This document shows, piece after piece, positions 55,101-58,589 of a stretch of 64,000 bases of DNA. The stretch spans positions 27,208,588 to 27,272,587 of the forward strand of contig CALNVZ010003429.1 in the NCBI GenBank assembly GCA_940671915.1, in the 5' to 3' direction. Source of the DNA: Paracentrotus lividus. Taxonomy: Eukaryota > Echinodermata > Echinoidea > Camarodonta > Echinidae. Made by a program: the position numbers and the translations under genes. The notes beneath the pieces are model-generated. The model was given only the letters and a program-made list of their open reading frames with translations, had not been told where the DNA came from and did no database searches. The first letter of the stretch is position 1, and the number at the start of each line of letters is the position of its first letter.

Positions 55101-56219
55101 CATACATTCCGCTCATGTTATAATGTGGGTACCCACATGTACGAAACAAAAATTGTTATAATGCCGCAATTCTCCTTGTGCCAATTTCATGTATATTGTA
55201 GTCTTTTTTTTTCATGTGAATAAAATATTGTATGGATAAGAAAGTGAGTATGCTTGTCGCGATCCTATTTCCTGAAAGCTTTTTCATGTATGATCGATTG
55301 CAATTTATTTCCAGAGGGAGAGACTTGACAGTGAGGAGGCTGACCCACGACCTTTGACCCCAGAGCAAAGAGAGGTCAATGTTGAGGTCAAAGAAGAAAT
55401 CAAAGAGGAATCTCCATTATCACCTCTTGAACCAGGTAAGAATGGAGAATTTTATTTTGGTTTTCAATCCTCCTTCGTCTCTTTTTATCTTTTTATACCC
55501 TCCTACTTCCTCTTTTCTTCTTCCTCTTCCTTATCCTTCGTGAGCTTTTTTTCCTTCTCCCTTTTCAACTCCATTCCTCCATTTTTGTTCACCAAATTAT
55601 TTGATTGCTAATTCAGTGTATTTTATTATGATGGGTGCCAACGGTATGAGACTATTTTCTGTCTTCCAGTTGGCTCACATGTTACATGTAACATATTCCT
55701 CAGTCCCTAGTCCTTACGCTTTGTTTTCAAGTGCTAAAAGACAAATAATTCAATAGCTTGTGAGTTGTTTTCTGAATTATGATCACTGTAAAAAGGAATG
55801 ATTATATTAGATGGCTTTACTTCATGGGATACCAGAATAATCCACTCGTTAATGCACAACTCTGCACTCATCTTTGATTTGTGCATTATTGGCCCTAACT
55901 TGTTGAATATTTCTGTTATCCCGTTCTGAGCCATCCAATATAATATTATAATTATTCTCATTACCATTATCTTACAGGTGAGGTAGATGAGAGTTCAAGG
56001 GATAGTTTCTCTGGCATGACCTTTCCTGGTTCCCCATCCTCCTCATCACATGCTGGTAGCCTCCAGAGAGACGACTCACGCTCATCCCTGTTCAGTGACC
56101 CGGGCAAGGGCCATCATCAACATCATCATAAGAAGAAGAAAAGTAAACACAAGCACAGGCACAAACATAGACATGAGAAACCTGATAGAGAACTTCAGCG
56201 CAGTTCTTCCATGTTGTAA
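10268..56219 (+). CDS. TAF2: TAF2, transcription initiation factor TFIID subunit 2 (28 coding exons)
   Basis: TAF2 is a TFIID subunit that helps TFIID bind core-promoter DNA around the initiator in the nucleus. I joined 28 exons by splice signals and similarity to vertebrate TAF2. Their lengths sum to 3660 nt with every phase matching, giving 1219 codons plus TAA, close to the vertebrate length of about 1200. The N-terminal two thirds is the M1-aminopeptidase-like fold. The peptidase motifs are degenerate: where GAMEN and HExxH would be, residues 315-319 read AFASM and 344-353 read [10 protein letters not shown], so no zinc peptidase activity is expected, as in known TAF2 proteins. A low-complexity Ser/Thr/Pro insert sits near residues 415-445, HEAT-like helical repeats lie at about 690-1010, acidic and Ser-rich stretches follow, and the protein ends in a His/Lys-rich tail (1185-1205). 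Exons: 10268-10326, 27189-27243, 30201-30273, 32317-32413, 32899-33017, 33369-33472, 34053-34291, 35022-35124, 41259-41377, 41832-42045, 42530-42829, 44310-44402, 45345-45521, 46176-46285, 46970-47035, 47676-47808, 48560-48679, 49323-49463, 49911-50021, 50536-50646, 51075-51291, 51517-51586, 52106-52210, 52854-52953, 53546-53641, 54347-54511, 55315-55435, 55978-56219. Confidence 0.95.
10327..11690. other. 5' part of TAF2 intron 1
   Basis: AT-rich non-coding sequence with poly-A at 11461-11494. No element recognised. Confidence 0.4.
11690..12042. repeat. GC-rich/poly-T repeat, left copy, ending at an assembly gap
   Basis: Units of about 100 nt with GGGCCCGGAGGAGCTTGTC, GACGAGATATTTT and long T runs. 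The final 270 nt, ending CTTAGTCTTGTTTACTTTGTC and then ATTCCT, recur almost unchanged at 25555-25820. Confidence 0.85.
12043..12067. other. Assembly gap (25 N)
   Basis: A run of 25 N, a typical placeholder for a gap of unknown size, directly after the left GC-rich repeat copy. Confidence 0.99.
12068..23534. other. Middle of TAF2 intron 1, no recognised gene
   Basis: No confident gene. Several exon-like islands occur between a pyrimidine tract with AG and a GTAAG-type donor (for example 18541-18699 and 19864-19932), but none has a coherent frame. A noisy tandem duplication lies at 17560-17760 (core GATGAGGAACAAGT). If transcribed separately these could be non-coding exons. Confidence 0.35.
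23535..25505. other. TG-skewed 2-kb block in intron 1
   Basis: By eye this stretch is strongly rich in T and G on the + strand, poor in A and C, and lacks the A runs of its flanks. No long frame on either strand and no repeat structure recognised. The boundaries are fairly sharp. Origin unknown: a skewed mobile element, a decayed retroelement, or sequence error. Confidence 0.4.
25555..25830. repeat. GC-rich/poly-T repeat, right copy
   Basis: Same sequence as 11775-12042, including GGGCCCGGAGGAGCTTGTC, GACGAGATATTTTG and CTTAGTCTTGTTTACTTTGTC, with scattered single-base indels. Direct orientation. Confidence 0.85.
25831..27186. other. 3' part of TAF2 intron 1
   Basis: Homopolymer-rich (26028-26140). 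A degenerate C-rich MITE relative lies at 26170-26340. The rest is non-coding, ending with the TGCTAAC branch motif and pyrimidine tract of exon 2. Confidence 0.4.
27189..27243 (+). CDS. TAF2: TAF2 exon 2
   Basis: Residues 20-38, including [17 protein letters not shown], nearly identical to the vertebrate block that starts the M1-like fold. The donor is a strong GTAAGT. The left edge follows the AC at 27187-27188. An AG at 27190-27191 would also allow a conventional acceptor but does not pair with any good exon 1 donor. Confidence 0.88.
27546..27632. repeat. Hairpin-forming inverted repeat in intron 2
   Basis: TAGATCTTGACCTACTTACC and AAAAATTCCAA on the left, TTGGAATTTTT and GGTAAGTAACTCAAGATCTA on the right, with about 13 nt between. 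A MITE remnant or local palindrome. Confidence 0.65.
27644..28380. other. Intron 2 sequence without recognised features
   Basis: AT-rich non-coding DNA with a palindromic TGCATGCACAATGCATGCA at 28275. Nothing else seen. Confidence 0.35.
28452..29945 (-). pseudogene. CR1-clade non-LTR retrotransposon, 5'-truncated reverse transcriptase
   Basis: On the minus strand the frame carries the RT palm from [13 protein letters not shown] through [22 protein letters not shown], the catalytic FADDTKL box, the EEKDLGVW thumb block and a C-terminus ending FLGY, as in CR1-type elements. The endonuclease and 5' RT are missing, the usual LINE truncation. The frame is still open across a 306-nt MITE insertion (28867-29172). 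It lies in TAF2 intron 2, antisense. Just beyond the 5' end is a short duplicated GTGTCTTTGATGAGCCG. Confidence 0.93.
28873..29172. mobile_element. MITE nested in the CR1 fragment
   Basis: Inverted ends CAGGCCCGTAACCAGG and CCTAGTTACGTGCCTG, flanked by CAGTAG direct repeats (28867-28872 and 29173-29178). The CAGG...GTAACC ends recall hAT-type MITEs, but the apparent 6-bp duplication is shorter than the usual 8 bp. It splits the RT frame after HLDYC. Confidence 0.88.
30201..30273 (+). CDS. TAF2: TAF2 exon 3
   Basis: Residues 39-63. Reads [20 protein letters not shown] and then the conserved CKQC, matching the vertebrate GFVELTI...RIKLNSKQC block. The acceptor is TATTTTCAG. The exon ends in phase 1 right before ATATCCTTT, a U12-type donor. 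Confidence 0.93.
30274..32316 (+). other. TAF2 intron 3, predicted U12-type AT-AC intron
   Basis: The 5' end ATATCCTTT (30274-30282) is the full minor-spliceosome donor consensus. The intron ends GAAC at 32316, and CCTTGAC at 32291-32297 matches the U12 branch-point core CCTTRAY with its A about 20 nt from the splice site. The join gives Met-Val-Tyr-Arg-Val after CKQC, matching the vertebrate Arg-Ile-Tyr-Arg-Val. No GT donor exists near the exon 3 end. The intron carries a TA-flanked transposon at 30658-31439. Confidence 0.87.
30658..31439. mobile_element. TA-flanked non-autonomous DNA element in intron 3
   Basis: Ends TGGGTTGTTTTACGATCAGG and its complement CCTGATCGTAAAACAACCCA, flanked by TA. 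782 nt with no transposase. The length and TA duplication fit Tc1/mariner-type MITEs. It lies wholly inside the U12-type intron. Confidence 0.88.
32317..32413 (+). CDS. TAF2: TAF2 exon 4
   Basis: Residues 63-95. Contains [12 protein letters not shown] and [15 protein letters not shown], matching vertebrate YRVRIND and YNDPTLEVC. The left edge is the AC acceptor of the U12-type intron; the donor is GTAAGTT. Confidence 0.92.
32899..33017 (+). CDS. TAF2: TAF2 exon 5
   Basis: Residues 95-135. Starts [12 protein letters not shown], matching vertebrate RNLNYFSN, and contains GELIVKIPK. Acceptor TTTCAG, donor GTAAGA. Confidence 0.93.
33369..33472 (+). CDS. TAF2: TAF2 exon 6
   Basis: Residues 135-169. 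Contains [19 protein letters not shown], matching vertebrate INFSLDQPKGGLHFVVP. Acceptor TCTCAAG, donor GTAAGC. Ends in phase 0. Confidence 0.94.
34053..34291 (+). CDS. TAF2: TAF2 exon 7
   Basis: Residues 170-249. Holds the very conserved block [20 protein letters not shown], followed by the [10 protein letters not shown] segment. Acceptor CAATAG, donor GTGAGT. The largest stretch of M1-like core in a single exon here. Confidence 0.96.
35022..35124 (+). CDS. TAF2: TAF2 exon 8
   Basis: Residues 249-283. Reads [20 protein letters not shown], matching vertebrate [20 protein letters not shown]. Donor GTAGGT. Followed by intron 8, which holds TCA microsatellites and a BEL/Pao element. Confidence 0.96.
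35229..35393 (+). repeat. (TCA)n/(TCACCA)n microsatellite in intron 8, left part
   Basis: Impure ATC/ACC repeat. The poly-His and poly-Met frames through it are artefacts. Continues on the far side of the BEL/Pao element at 40791, so the element split one microsatellite. Confidence 0.93.
35394..36588 (-). mobile_element. 3' LTR of the BEL/Pao element
   Basis: Read on the minus strand it starts TGTTTCCTTCAGAAACAGTG directly after a purine-rich GAGCGGGAGGA tract and ends GATTCA, giving TG...CA termini. About 1.2 kb, AT-rich. The left end is set by the microsatellite border and is less certain than the right end. Confidence 0.75.
36589..40790 (-). pseudogene. BEL/Pao LTR retrotransposon internal region, broken
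   Basis: Minus-strand order: gag zinc knuckle [14 protein letters not shown] (about 40690), a second knuckle in another frame (40555-40610), protease/RT region with a YMDDI box near 39150, RNase H (about 38630-38200, starting [11 protein letters not shown]), integrase zinc finger and core (37700-37220, including SDNGTQFVG), and the integrase C-terminal block (36800-36660). Several frameshifts and stops break the polyprotein. At the 5' end only 28 nt of LTR (40763-40790) precede the gag knuckle, so most of the 5' LTR and the gag N-terminus are deleted. Antisense in TAF2 intron 8. Confidence 0.92.
37569..38630 (-). pseudogene. BEL/Pao RNase H-integrase fragment (longest open stretch)
   Basis: 353 codons remain open. 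They hold the RNase H region ([14 protein letters not shown]) and the integrase zinc-binding part ([18 protein letters not shown]). The frame breaks just before the integrase core, which continues in another frame to 37221. Retroelement-derived, not a host gene. Confidence 0.9.
40791..41200 (+). repeat. (TCA)n/(TCACCA)n microsatellite before exon 9
   Basis: About 410 nt of impure ATC/ACC repeat ending some 60 nt from exon 9. Continuation of the left tract interrupted by the BEL/Pao element. Confidence 0.93.
41259..41377 (+). CDS. TAF2: TAF2 exon 9
   Basis: Residues 284-323. Contains VIEFYEE and [19 protein letters not shown]. The AFASM stretch sits where active M1 peptidases have GAMEN. Acceptor TTTCTAG, donor GTAAAA. 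The acceptor lies about 60 nt after a long (TCA)n tract. Confidence 0.95.
41832..42045 (+). CDS. TAF2: TAF2 exon 10
   Basis: Residues 323-394. Contains STNLLHS and [14 protein letters not shown]. The segment equivalent to the HExxH zinc helix lacks both histidines, as in other TAF2 proteins. Also [18 protein letters not shown] and FGTNEYR. Acceptor TTTCTAG, donor GTAAGT; an internal alternative GT at 42030 would shorten the protein. Confidence 0.95.
42462..42479. repeat. Short palindrome in intron 10
   Basis: AACCGAGTTGACTCGGTT, a 7-bp stem with a 4-nt loop. No known function. Confidence 0.4.
42530..42829 (+). CDS. TAF2: TAF2 exon 11, with low-complexity insert
   Basis: Residues 395-494. 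Starts [19 protein letters not shown], matching vertebrate ELDKIVAYELKTGGVLLHP. A Ser/Thr/Pro/Gly-rich insert follows, longer and different in sequence from the vertebrate stretch. The 3' part holds PHTVSWRHC and [16 protein letters not shown]. Acceptor TGTGTAG, donor GTTGGT. The 3' third is echoed twice in the next intron. Confidence 0.93.
43151..43254 (+). pseudogene. Echo of TAF2 exon 11, copy 2 (frameshifted)
   Basis: A partial copy of the last ~105 nt of exon 11 (Pro-His-Thr-Val-Ser-Trp-Arg segment onward) after a TAG acceptor-like trinucleotide. One base is missing near GGATTGGCAGG, so the frame is lost before the end. It is embedded in GAT repeats and shares its downstream flank (GCCCCAAGAATGATG) with copy 3, so copies 2 and 3 arose together. 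Confidence 0.85.
43756..43860 (+). pseudogene. Echo of TAF2 exon 11, copy 3 (frame intact, possible alternative exon)
   Basis: A second partial copy of the exon 11 3' end. From the AG at 43757-43758 to the GT at 43861 it is 102 nt, 34 codons without a stop, phase 0 at both ends, encoding a diverged version of the [16 protein letters not shown] segment. It could be spliced in as an in-frame duplicate cassette. The donor GTTATT is poor and the polypyrimidine tract is weak, so it may simply be a younger or luckier decayed copy. Confidence 0.6.
44310..44402 (+). CDS. TAF2: TAF2 exon 12
   Basis: Residues 495-525. Reads [20 protein letters not shown] and then [11 protein letters not shown], matching vertebrate [17 protein letters not shown]...WSQMLVSTSG. 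Acceptor AATACAG, donor GTAAGA. Two echoes follow in the intron. Confidence 0.95.
44405..44520 (+). repeat. Minisatellite after exon 12
   Basis: Tandem imperfect units of about 30-35 nt with the core TTATAAGCTATAATAAGTGGGTG. Further units lie between and after the exon 12 echoes (44640-44665, 44688-44715, 44805-44862), so the echo duplications carried the minisatellite with them. Confidence 0.75.
44573..44621 (+). pseudogene. Echo of TAF2 exon 12, copy 2 (partial)
   Basis: About 49 nt matching the exon 12 3' end (GAAGTTTATGAGCAGTGC to the final Gly codon) plus its donor GTAAGT. The 5' half and the acceptor are missing. Confidence 0.85.
44714..44782 (+). pseudogene. Echo of TAF2 exon 12, copy 3 (partial)
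   Basis: About 69 nt nearly identical to exon 12 from the ACTTCAGCATCCCATCAG segment to the donor GTAAGT. No acceptor precedes it, so it should not act as a normal exon. Its low divergence from exon 12 suggests a recent duplication or gene conversion. Confidence 0.85.
45183..45245 (+). pseudogene. Echo of TAF2 exon 13 (upstream, stops early)
   Basis: A copy of the first ~60 nt of exon 13 together with about 65 nt of intron flank and an intact TTTGTTTCAG acceptor. It reads [20 protein letters not shown] and then TGA. The copy differs from exon 13 at roughly one base in five, too much for a haplotype artefact. Use of this acceptor would truncate TAF2. Confidence 0.85.
45345..45521 (+). CDS. 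TAF2: TAF2 exon 13
   Basis: Residues 526-584. Contains [20 protein letters not shown] and [17 protein letters not shown], matching vertebrate FLKSISNVSGKDI and FAFNRKRNVLELEIKQD. Acceptor TTTCAG, donor GTGTGT. Confidence 0.96.
46176..46285 (+). CDS. TAF2: TAF2 exon 14
   Basis: Residues 585-621. Reads [20 protein letters not shown], nearly identical to vertebrates, and then ITCHSKSRR. Acceptor CATGTAG, donor GTAAGC. Confidence 0.96.
46970..47035 (+). CDS. TAF2: TAF2 exon 15
   Basis: Residues 621-643. Reads [20 protein letters not shown], matching vertebrate [20 protein letters not shown]. Acceptor TTCATCAG, donor GTGAGT. Confidence 0.95.
47676..47808 (+). CDS. TAF2: TAF2 exon 16
   Basis: Residues 643-687. 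Reads [19 protein letters not shown] and [16 protein letters not shown], matching vertebrate SPLLWIRIDPDMSVLRKV and WQYQLRYERDVVAQQE. Donor GTAAGA. A decayed copy follows 50 nt downstream. Confidence 0.96.
47859..47973 (+). pseudogene. Echo of TAF2 exon 16 (frameshifted)
   Basis: A copy of most of exon 16, from GTATCTGGGTTGACACAG to the final GAG and its GTAATC donor. It has base changes plus at least one extra T in the CATTTTTTGACC stretch that break the frame. No clean acceptor precedes it. Confidence 0.88.
48560..48679 (+). CDS. TAF2: TAF2 exon 17
   Basis: Residues 688-727, start of the helical-repeat region: [19 protein letters not shown] and [14 protein letters not shown], matching the vertebrate LTDILEQEQCFYRVRMSA region. 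Acceptor TCCAAG, donor GTAAGC. Confidence 0.92.
49323..49463 (+). CDS. TAF2: TAF2 exon 18
   Basis: Residues 728-774. Contains [20 protein letters not shown] and FRAYFIQK, matching vertebrate NNFMSFQSYFLQK. Acceptor TTTTTTCAG, donor GTTATC. Confidence 0.92.
49576..49905 (+). repeat. ATTGAA/TTTGAA-rich tandem repeat in intron 18
   Basis: About 330 nt built from TTGAAATTGA-type words. Two longer units of about 85 nt (around 49640-49725 and 49710-49790) share GATTCTAATTTTGAAATTGA. It abuts the exon 19 acceptor and replaces a normal polypyrimidine tract, leaving only TTCAACAG. Confidence 0.8.
49911..50021 (+). CDS. TAF2: TAF2 exon 19
   Basis: Residues 775-811. Contains [20 protein letters not shown] and [12 protein letters not shown], matching vertebrate [30 protein letters not shown]. 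Acceptor CAACAG, donor GTAAGA. Confidence 0.95.
50536..50646 (+). CDS. TAF2: TAF2 exon 20
   Basis: Residues 812-848. Reads [20 protein letters not shown] and then [17 protein letters not shown], matching vertebrate FSDNYYRAEMIDALANSVTPAVSV. Acceptor AATCAG, donor GTAATG. A pyrimidine-rich (CTT)n tract follows at 50675-50770. Confidence 0.95.
51075..51291 (+). CDS. TAF2: TAF2 exon 21
   Basis: Residues 849-921. Contains [40 protein letters not shown] and [20 protein letters not shown], all matching vertebrate TAF2 helical repeats. Acceptor CCTTCAG, donor GTGAGA. Confidence 0.96.
51517..51586 (+). CDS. TAF2: TAF2 exon 22
   Basis: Residues 921-944. Reads [19 protein letters not shown] and then IPVIK, matching the vertebrate LQWLLNMIQNDPVPYVRH region. 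Acceptor TTGCAG, donor GTGAGT. Confidence 0.92.
51789..52004 (+). pseudogene. Echoes of TAF2 exon 23, split by TCA microsatellite
   Basis: 51789-51840 copies the exon 23 start (ATAAGCTACTGTGAATGCTG) after a CCAG acceptor-like site. 51966-52004 copies an AATCTAG acceptor joined to the internal CCATTCAAGTA segment. Between them is an impure TCA/TCT repeat (51838-51962). The whole looks like one or two partial exon copies broken and expanded by the microsatellite. Confidence 0.75.
52106..52210 (+). CDS. TAF2: TAF2 exon 23
   Basis: Residues 944-979. Reads [20 protein letters not shown] and [14 protein letters not shown], matching vertebrate HKILNMLTKNPPF and EALVDQLWKLM. Acceptor ATCTAG, donor GTAAGT. 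Confidence 0.95.
52854..52953 (+). CDS. TAF2: TAF2 exon 24
   Basis: Residues 979-1012. Reads [20 protein letters not shown] and RPACLPLPE, matching vertebrate SGTSHDWRLRCGAVDLYFTL and RPSCLPLPE. Acceptor ATTACAG, donor GTGAGA. Confidence 0.96.
53365..53460 (+). pseudogene. Echo of TAF2 exon 25 running into a GAT microsatellite
   Basis: A copy of exon 25 (CTTGGTTTTGTGGTAAATCTG onward) after an AAG trinucleotide, with an in-frame TAA early on. At GCCATCATG the copy passes directly into (GATGATGGT)n. In the real exon 25 a GAT run encodes the Asp tract about 20 nt further on, suggesting slippage between the two. Confidence 0.85.
53546..53641 (+). CDS. TAF2: TAF2 exon 25
   Basis: Residues 1013-1044. 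Reads [20 protein letters not shown] and then a run of six Asp before MDS, matching vertebrate LGLVLNLKEKKAVLNPTIIPE and its later acidic DEEEIDMD run. Acceptor TATTAG, donor GTGAGT. Confidence 0.95.
54347..54511 (+). CDS. TAF2: TAF2 exon 26
   Basis: Residues 1045-1099. Starts [15 protein letters not shown], then a Ser/Pro-rich stretch and an acidic EEDDDDI run. It has only loose similarity to the vertebrate C-terminal linker; placement rests on frame, splice sites and order. Donor GTAATAATAATA is continuous with a SINE tail. Confidence 0.85.
54512..54804 (-). mobile_element. tRNA-Asp-type SINE, antisense, abutting the exon 26 donor
   Basis: The reverse complement begins GTGTCGGAGTCTAGTGGTC, continues through TTGAGCAAGGCATTTTATCT and AAAAATGGGTACCC, and ends in an ATTATTATTAC tail. 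It is the same family as the copy at 58039-58397. The tail lies immediately at the 5' splice site of exon 26, so it supplies the intron side of that donor (GTAATAATAATA). Confidence 0.85.
55315..55435 (+). CDS. TAF2: TAF2 exon 27
   Basis: Residues 1100-1140. Charged: [20 protein letters not shown], then [12 protein letters not shown]. The VKEEIKEE-type stretch resembles a sumoylation-type motif context. Little similarity to vertebrates; supported by frame continuity and splice signals (TTTCCAG, GTAAGA). Confidence 0.85.
55978..56219 (+). CDS. TAF2: TAF2 exon 28 (terminal coding exon)
   Basis: Residues 1140-1219 and TAA. A Ser-rich stretch is followed by a His/Lys tract ([20 protein letters not shown]), the same type of basic tail found in vertebrate TAF2, then [10 protein letters not shown] and stop. 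Acceptor CTTACAG. Two decayed copies of its 3' part follow in the presumed 3' UTR. Confidence 0.95.
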
Positions 56220-56267
56220 TTGTTAGGATGTAAATGAGAAAAGAGAAAGAGGAGAAGAAATGTAACG

Positions 56268-56395
56268 CATCATCATCATCATTACCATGAGAATTGAAGA
56301 GTAAAAATACATGTAAGCACATGCATAAAGATAGACATGAGAAAACTGATAGAGAACTTCAGCGCAGTTCTTCTATGTTGTAATCTTCAGGATAG
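56268..56395 (+). pseudogene. Echo of TAF2 terminal exon, copy 2
   Basis: After a CATCATCATCATCATTACC run, the segment AAGCACATGCATAAAGATAG through GAGAACTTCAGCGCAGTTCT to TTGTAA copies the end of exon 28, stop codon included. It lies in the likely 3' UTR. Confidence 0.9.
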
Positions 56396-56433
56396 AAAAA
56401 GCGGATAAGAGACAGCAAAGCTTGTGTTAAACA

Positions 56434-56535
56434 TCACCATAAGAAGAAGAATTATACAAGCACATGTACAGGCATAAAGATAGACATGAGAAACCTGATA
56501 GAGAATTACAGCGTAGTTCTTCAATGTTGTAGTTC
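56434..56535 (+). pseudogene. Echo of TAF2 terminal exon, copy 3
   Basis: A third copy starts CATCACCATAAGAAGAAGAA and ends with CAGCGTAGTTCTTCAATGTT and a TAG stop. The three units repeat about every 160 nt. Diverged from both other copies. Confidence 0.9.
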
Positions 56536-57030
56536 TAGGGAAAAGAGAAGAGGGGGAGAAGGAGCAATACCCACCACCAATATCACCATTTTCAAGTCTA
56601 AGTTGAAGCTTCATGTATTTCAGCAGAATTGAATATAATCATATGAATCTGATGAAGAAACTTCAATCTATCACTTTGTCATTCTCTCAGGTGGAGAAAG
56701 ATAAGAAAAGAATTAAAGACAGCAAGACTCATTATGCTACAGTCACACAGACACGTACGTTGAGTTACGTCCAAAAATTATTTTCTTTTCTTCGGATCCC
56801 CACGGATGCCTTCCCGTCATAGTCAGCCGTGGAAATAGTGGTAAATTCATTCATCCAGTAAAACAACGAAATATATAAGAAATGATAAAACAGAAGATGA
56901 AATAATATTAAAACAACAAAAACGTAACTATACGTAAGTGTCTGTGAGACTGCAGCATTAGGCACAAAAAAAAAGCTTGTTAACCCTTCCTGTCTCGGCC
57001 AAATTAAATGAAAATGGTGGGTCACCTTTT

Positions 57031-57828
57031 TATGCCTCCGCCACCGAAGGTGGTGCCGGAGGCATCATGTTTTCGGGTTGTCCGTCCGTCCGTCCGTCCG
57101 TCCGTCTGTACGTCCGTACGTCCCGTTTGATCGTTATCGCGATATCTCAAGAACCACTTTAGATATGAACTTCAAACTTAGGGATAGTATGTATCATCAT
57201 AGGAAGACGATCTGATTAGATTTTGGAGTATGTAGGTCAAAGGTCAAGGGTCACAGAGGTCAAATTGTGAAATTCCATGTAAATGAGTTCGTTATCGCGA
57301 TATCTCAAGAACCAGTTGAGATATGAGCTTCAAACTTAGTGGTAGTATGTAACATTGTAGGAAGACAATCTGATTAGATTTTGGAGTATGTAGGTCAAAG
57401 GTCAAGGGTCACATAGGTCAAATTCCATGTAAATTAGTCCGTTATCGCGATATCTCAAGAACCAGTTGAGATATGAGCTTCAAACTTAGTGGTAGTATGT
57501 ATCATTACTGGAAGACGATCTGATTAGATTTTGGAGTATGTAGGTCAAAGGTCAAGGGTCACAGAGGTCAAATTGTGAAATTCCATGTATTGAGTTCAAT
57601 TTCACGATATCTTGAGGACCAGTTGAGATATGAGCTTCAAACTTTTAGGTTGTATGTATCACCATAAGAAGATGATCTGTTTAGATTTTGGAGTATGTAG
57701 GTCAAAGGTCAAGGGTCACAGAGGTCAAAATGTGAAATTCCATGTACAGACTTGTGCCCTATCCCAATGTGCCATATATTTCTGATCTGGCAATGGCGGA
57801 GGCATATATTTCGACCGTGCGCGGTCGA
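57031..57828. mobile_element. Tandem-repeat element with GCCTCCGCC ends
   Basis: Starts with TATGCCTCCGCC and a near-perfect hairpin to 57067, then (GTCC)n, then four tandem units of about 150 nt (near 57133, 57291, 57442, 57598; core CGATATCTCAAGAACCAGTT and GTAGGTCAAAGGTCAAGGGT). It closes with GGCGGAGGCATA (57795-57806) and a hairpin CGACCGTGCGCGGTCG. A terminal hairpin recalls Helitrons, but the inverted ends do not. Class unresolved. Confidence 0.75.
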
Positions 57829-58038
57829 GGATTCATCTTGTTATTTTTTTTTTTTTTACACAAGTTCTCATAATTTTTCTATAAATTTCTCCTATAATGT
57901 ATTGAATCCCAAATGTATTGGTTTCAGCGGAAACAATGTTTGGGAAGTCAATAAAAAATCCCAACTTACCGACCCTCTTTTGCAATATTGTCAAGGAAGG
58001 GCAAACAATTTTTGGGGGCCTTATCAACATTAGTAGAA

Positions 58039-58397
58039 GTGTCGTAGTGTAGTGGTCTCACCACTGGACTGTCAATTCAAAGACCGCGGGTTCGATTCCC
58101 GCACCGGCACTTATGTTCCTTGAGCAAGGCATTTTATCTACTTGCTTGACCCCACCCGAGGTGATAAAAATGGGTACCCGGAAGGATTGCGAATGCTATG
58201 TGGTTCGCTTTAGCATGTGCGCGCCTAACAGGCGACCAGCTGGATTACTCCTCAGGGAGTGGAGATTGTGCACTGTAAAAGTGCGGGATTGTAAAATGAA
58301 TCCAATGACCGGGGTAATAATATACTGTAAGCGCTGTGATATAGTTTACTATGAAGAGCGCACTAAATGCTAGTTATTATTATTATTATTATTATTA
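58039..58397 (+). mobile_element. tRNA-Asp-derived SINE
   Basis: The head folds like a tRNA: acceptor strands GTGTCGT/CCGGCAC, box A-like TAGTGTAGTGG, anticodon GTC, box B GGTTCGATTCC. A conserved body follows (TTGAGCAAGGCATTTTATCT, AAAAATGGGTACCC, CTGTAAGCGCT), then an (ATT)n tail. The same family is present in antisense at 54512-54804. Confidence 0.9.
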
Positions 58398-58411
58398 CTT
58401 TCACTCTGATA

Positions 58412-58583
58412 CAGTGGAAACTCATTTTTAAGAGGTCTGAAATACATGTAACAAGTTCATGTATTTTGCTGGTCCTAGCTCTTTGTGTTCTTTGGGGGTA
58501 CTCTTGTCTGATATAAAGAGATTCCTGATATATAAAGGTAATTGTTATGGTCCGAAGGATCTTGTTATATCAAGTTTCCACTG
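58412..58583. mobile_element. Small TA-flanked MITE
   Basis: Ends CAGTGGAAACT and AGTTTCCACTG, flanked by TA, 172 nt. It sits directly after the SINE tail. Confidence 0.8.
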
Positions 58584-58589
58584 TATAAC

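Larger units (their letters stand above)
56220..57030 (+). other. Presumed TAF2 3' UTR and flank
   Basis: Holds the two echoes of the terminal exon, and otherwise A-rich sequence with no gene. I see no convincing polyadenylation signal close to the stop. An AATAAAAAA at about 57950 and AATAAAATAAAA near 59290 are candidates only. Confidence 0.4.

Noticed and set aside
58039-58110. A functional tRNA-Asp gene
   Set aside because: The tRNA-like head is followed by a SINE body and ATT tail, the same body recurs at 54512-54804, and the anticodon stem has a mismatch.
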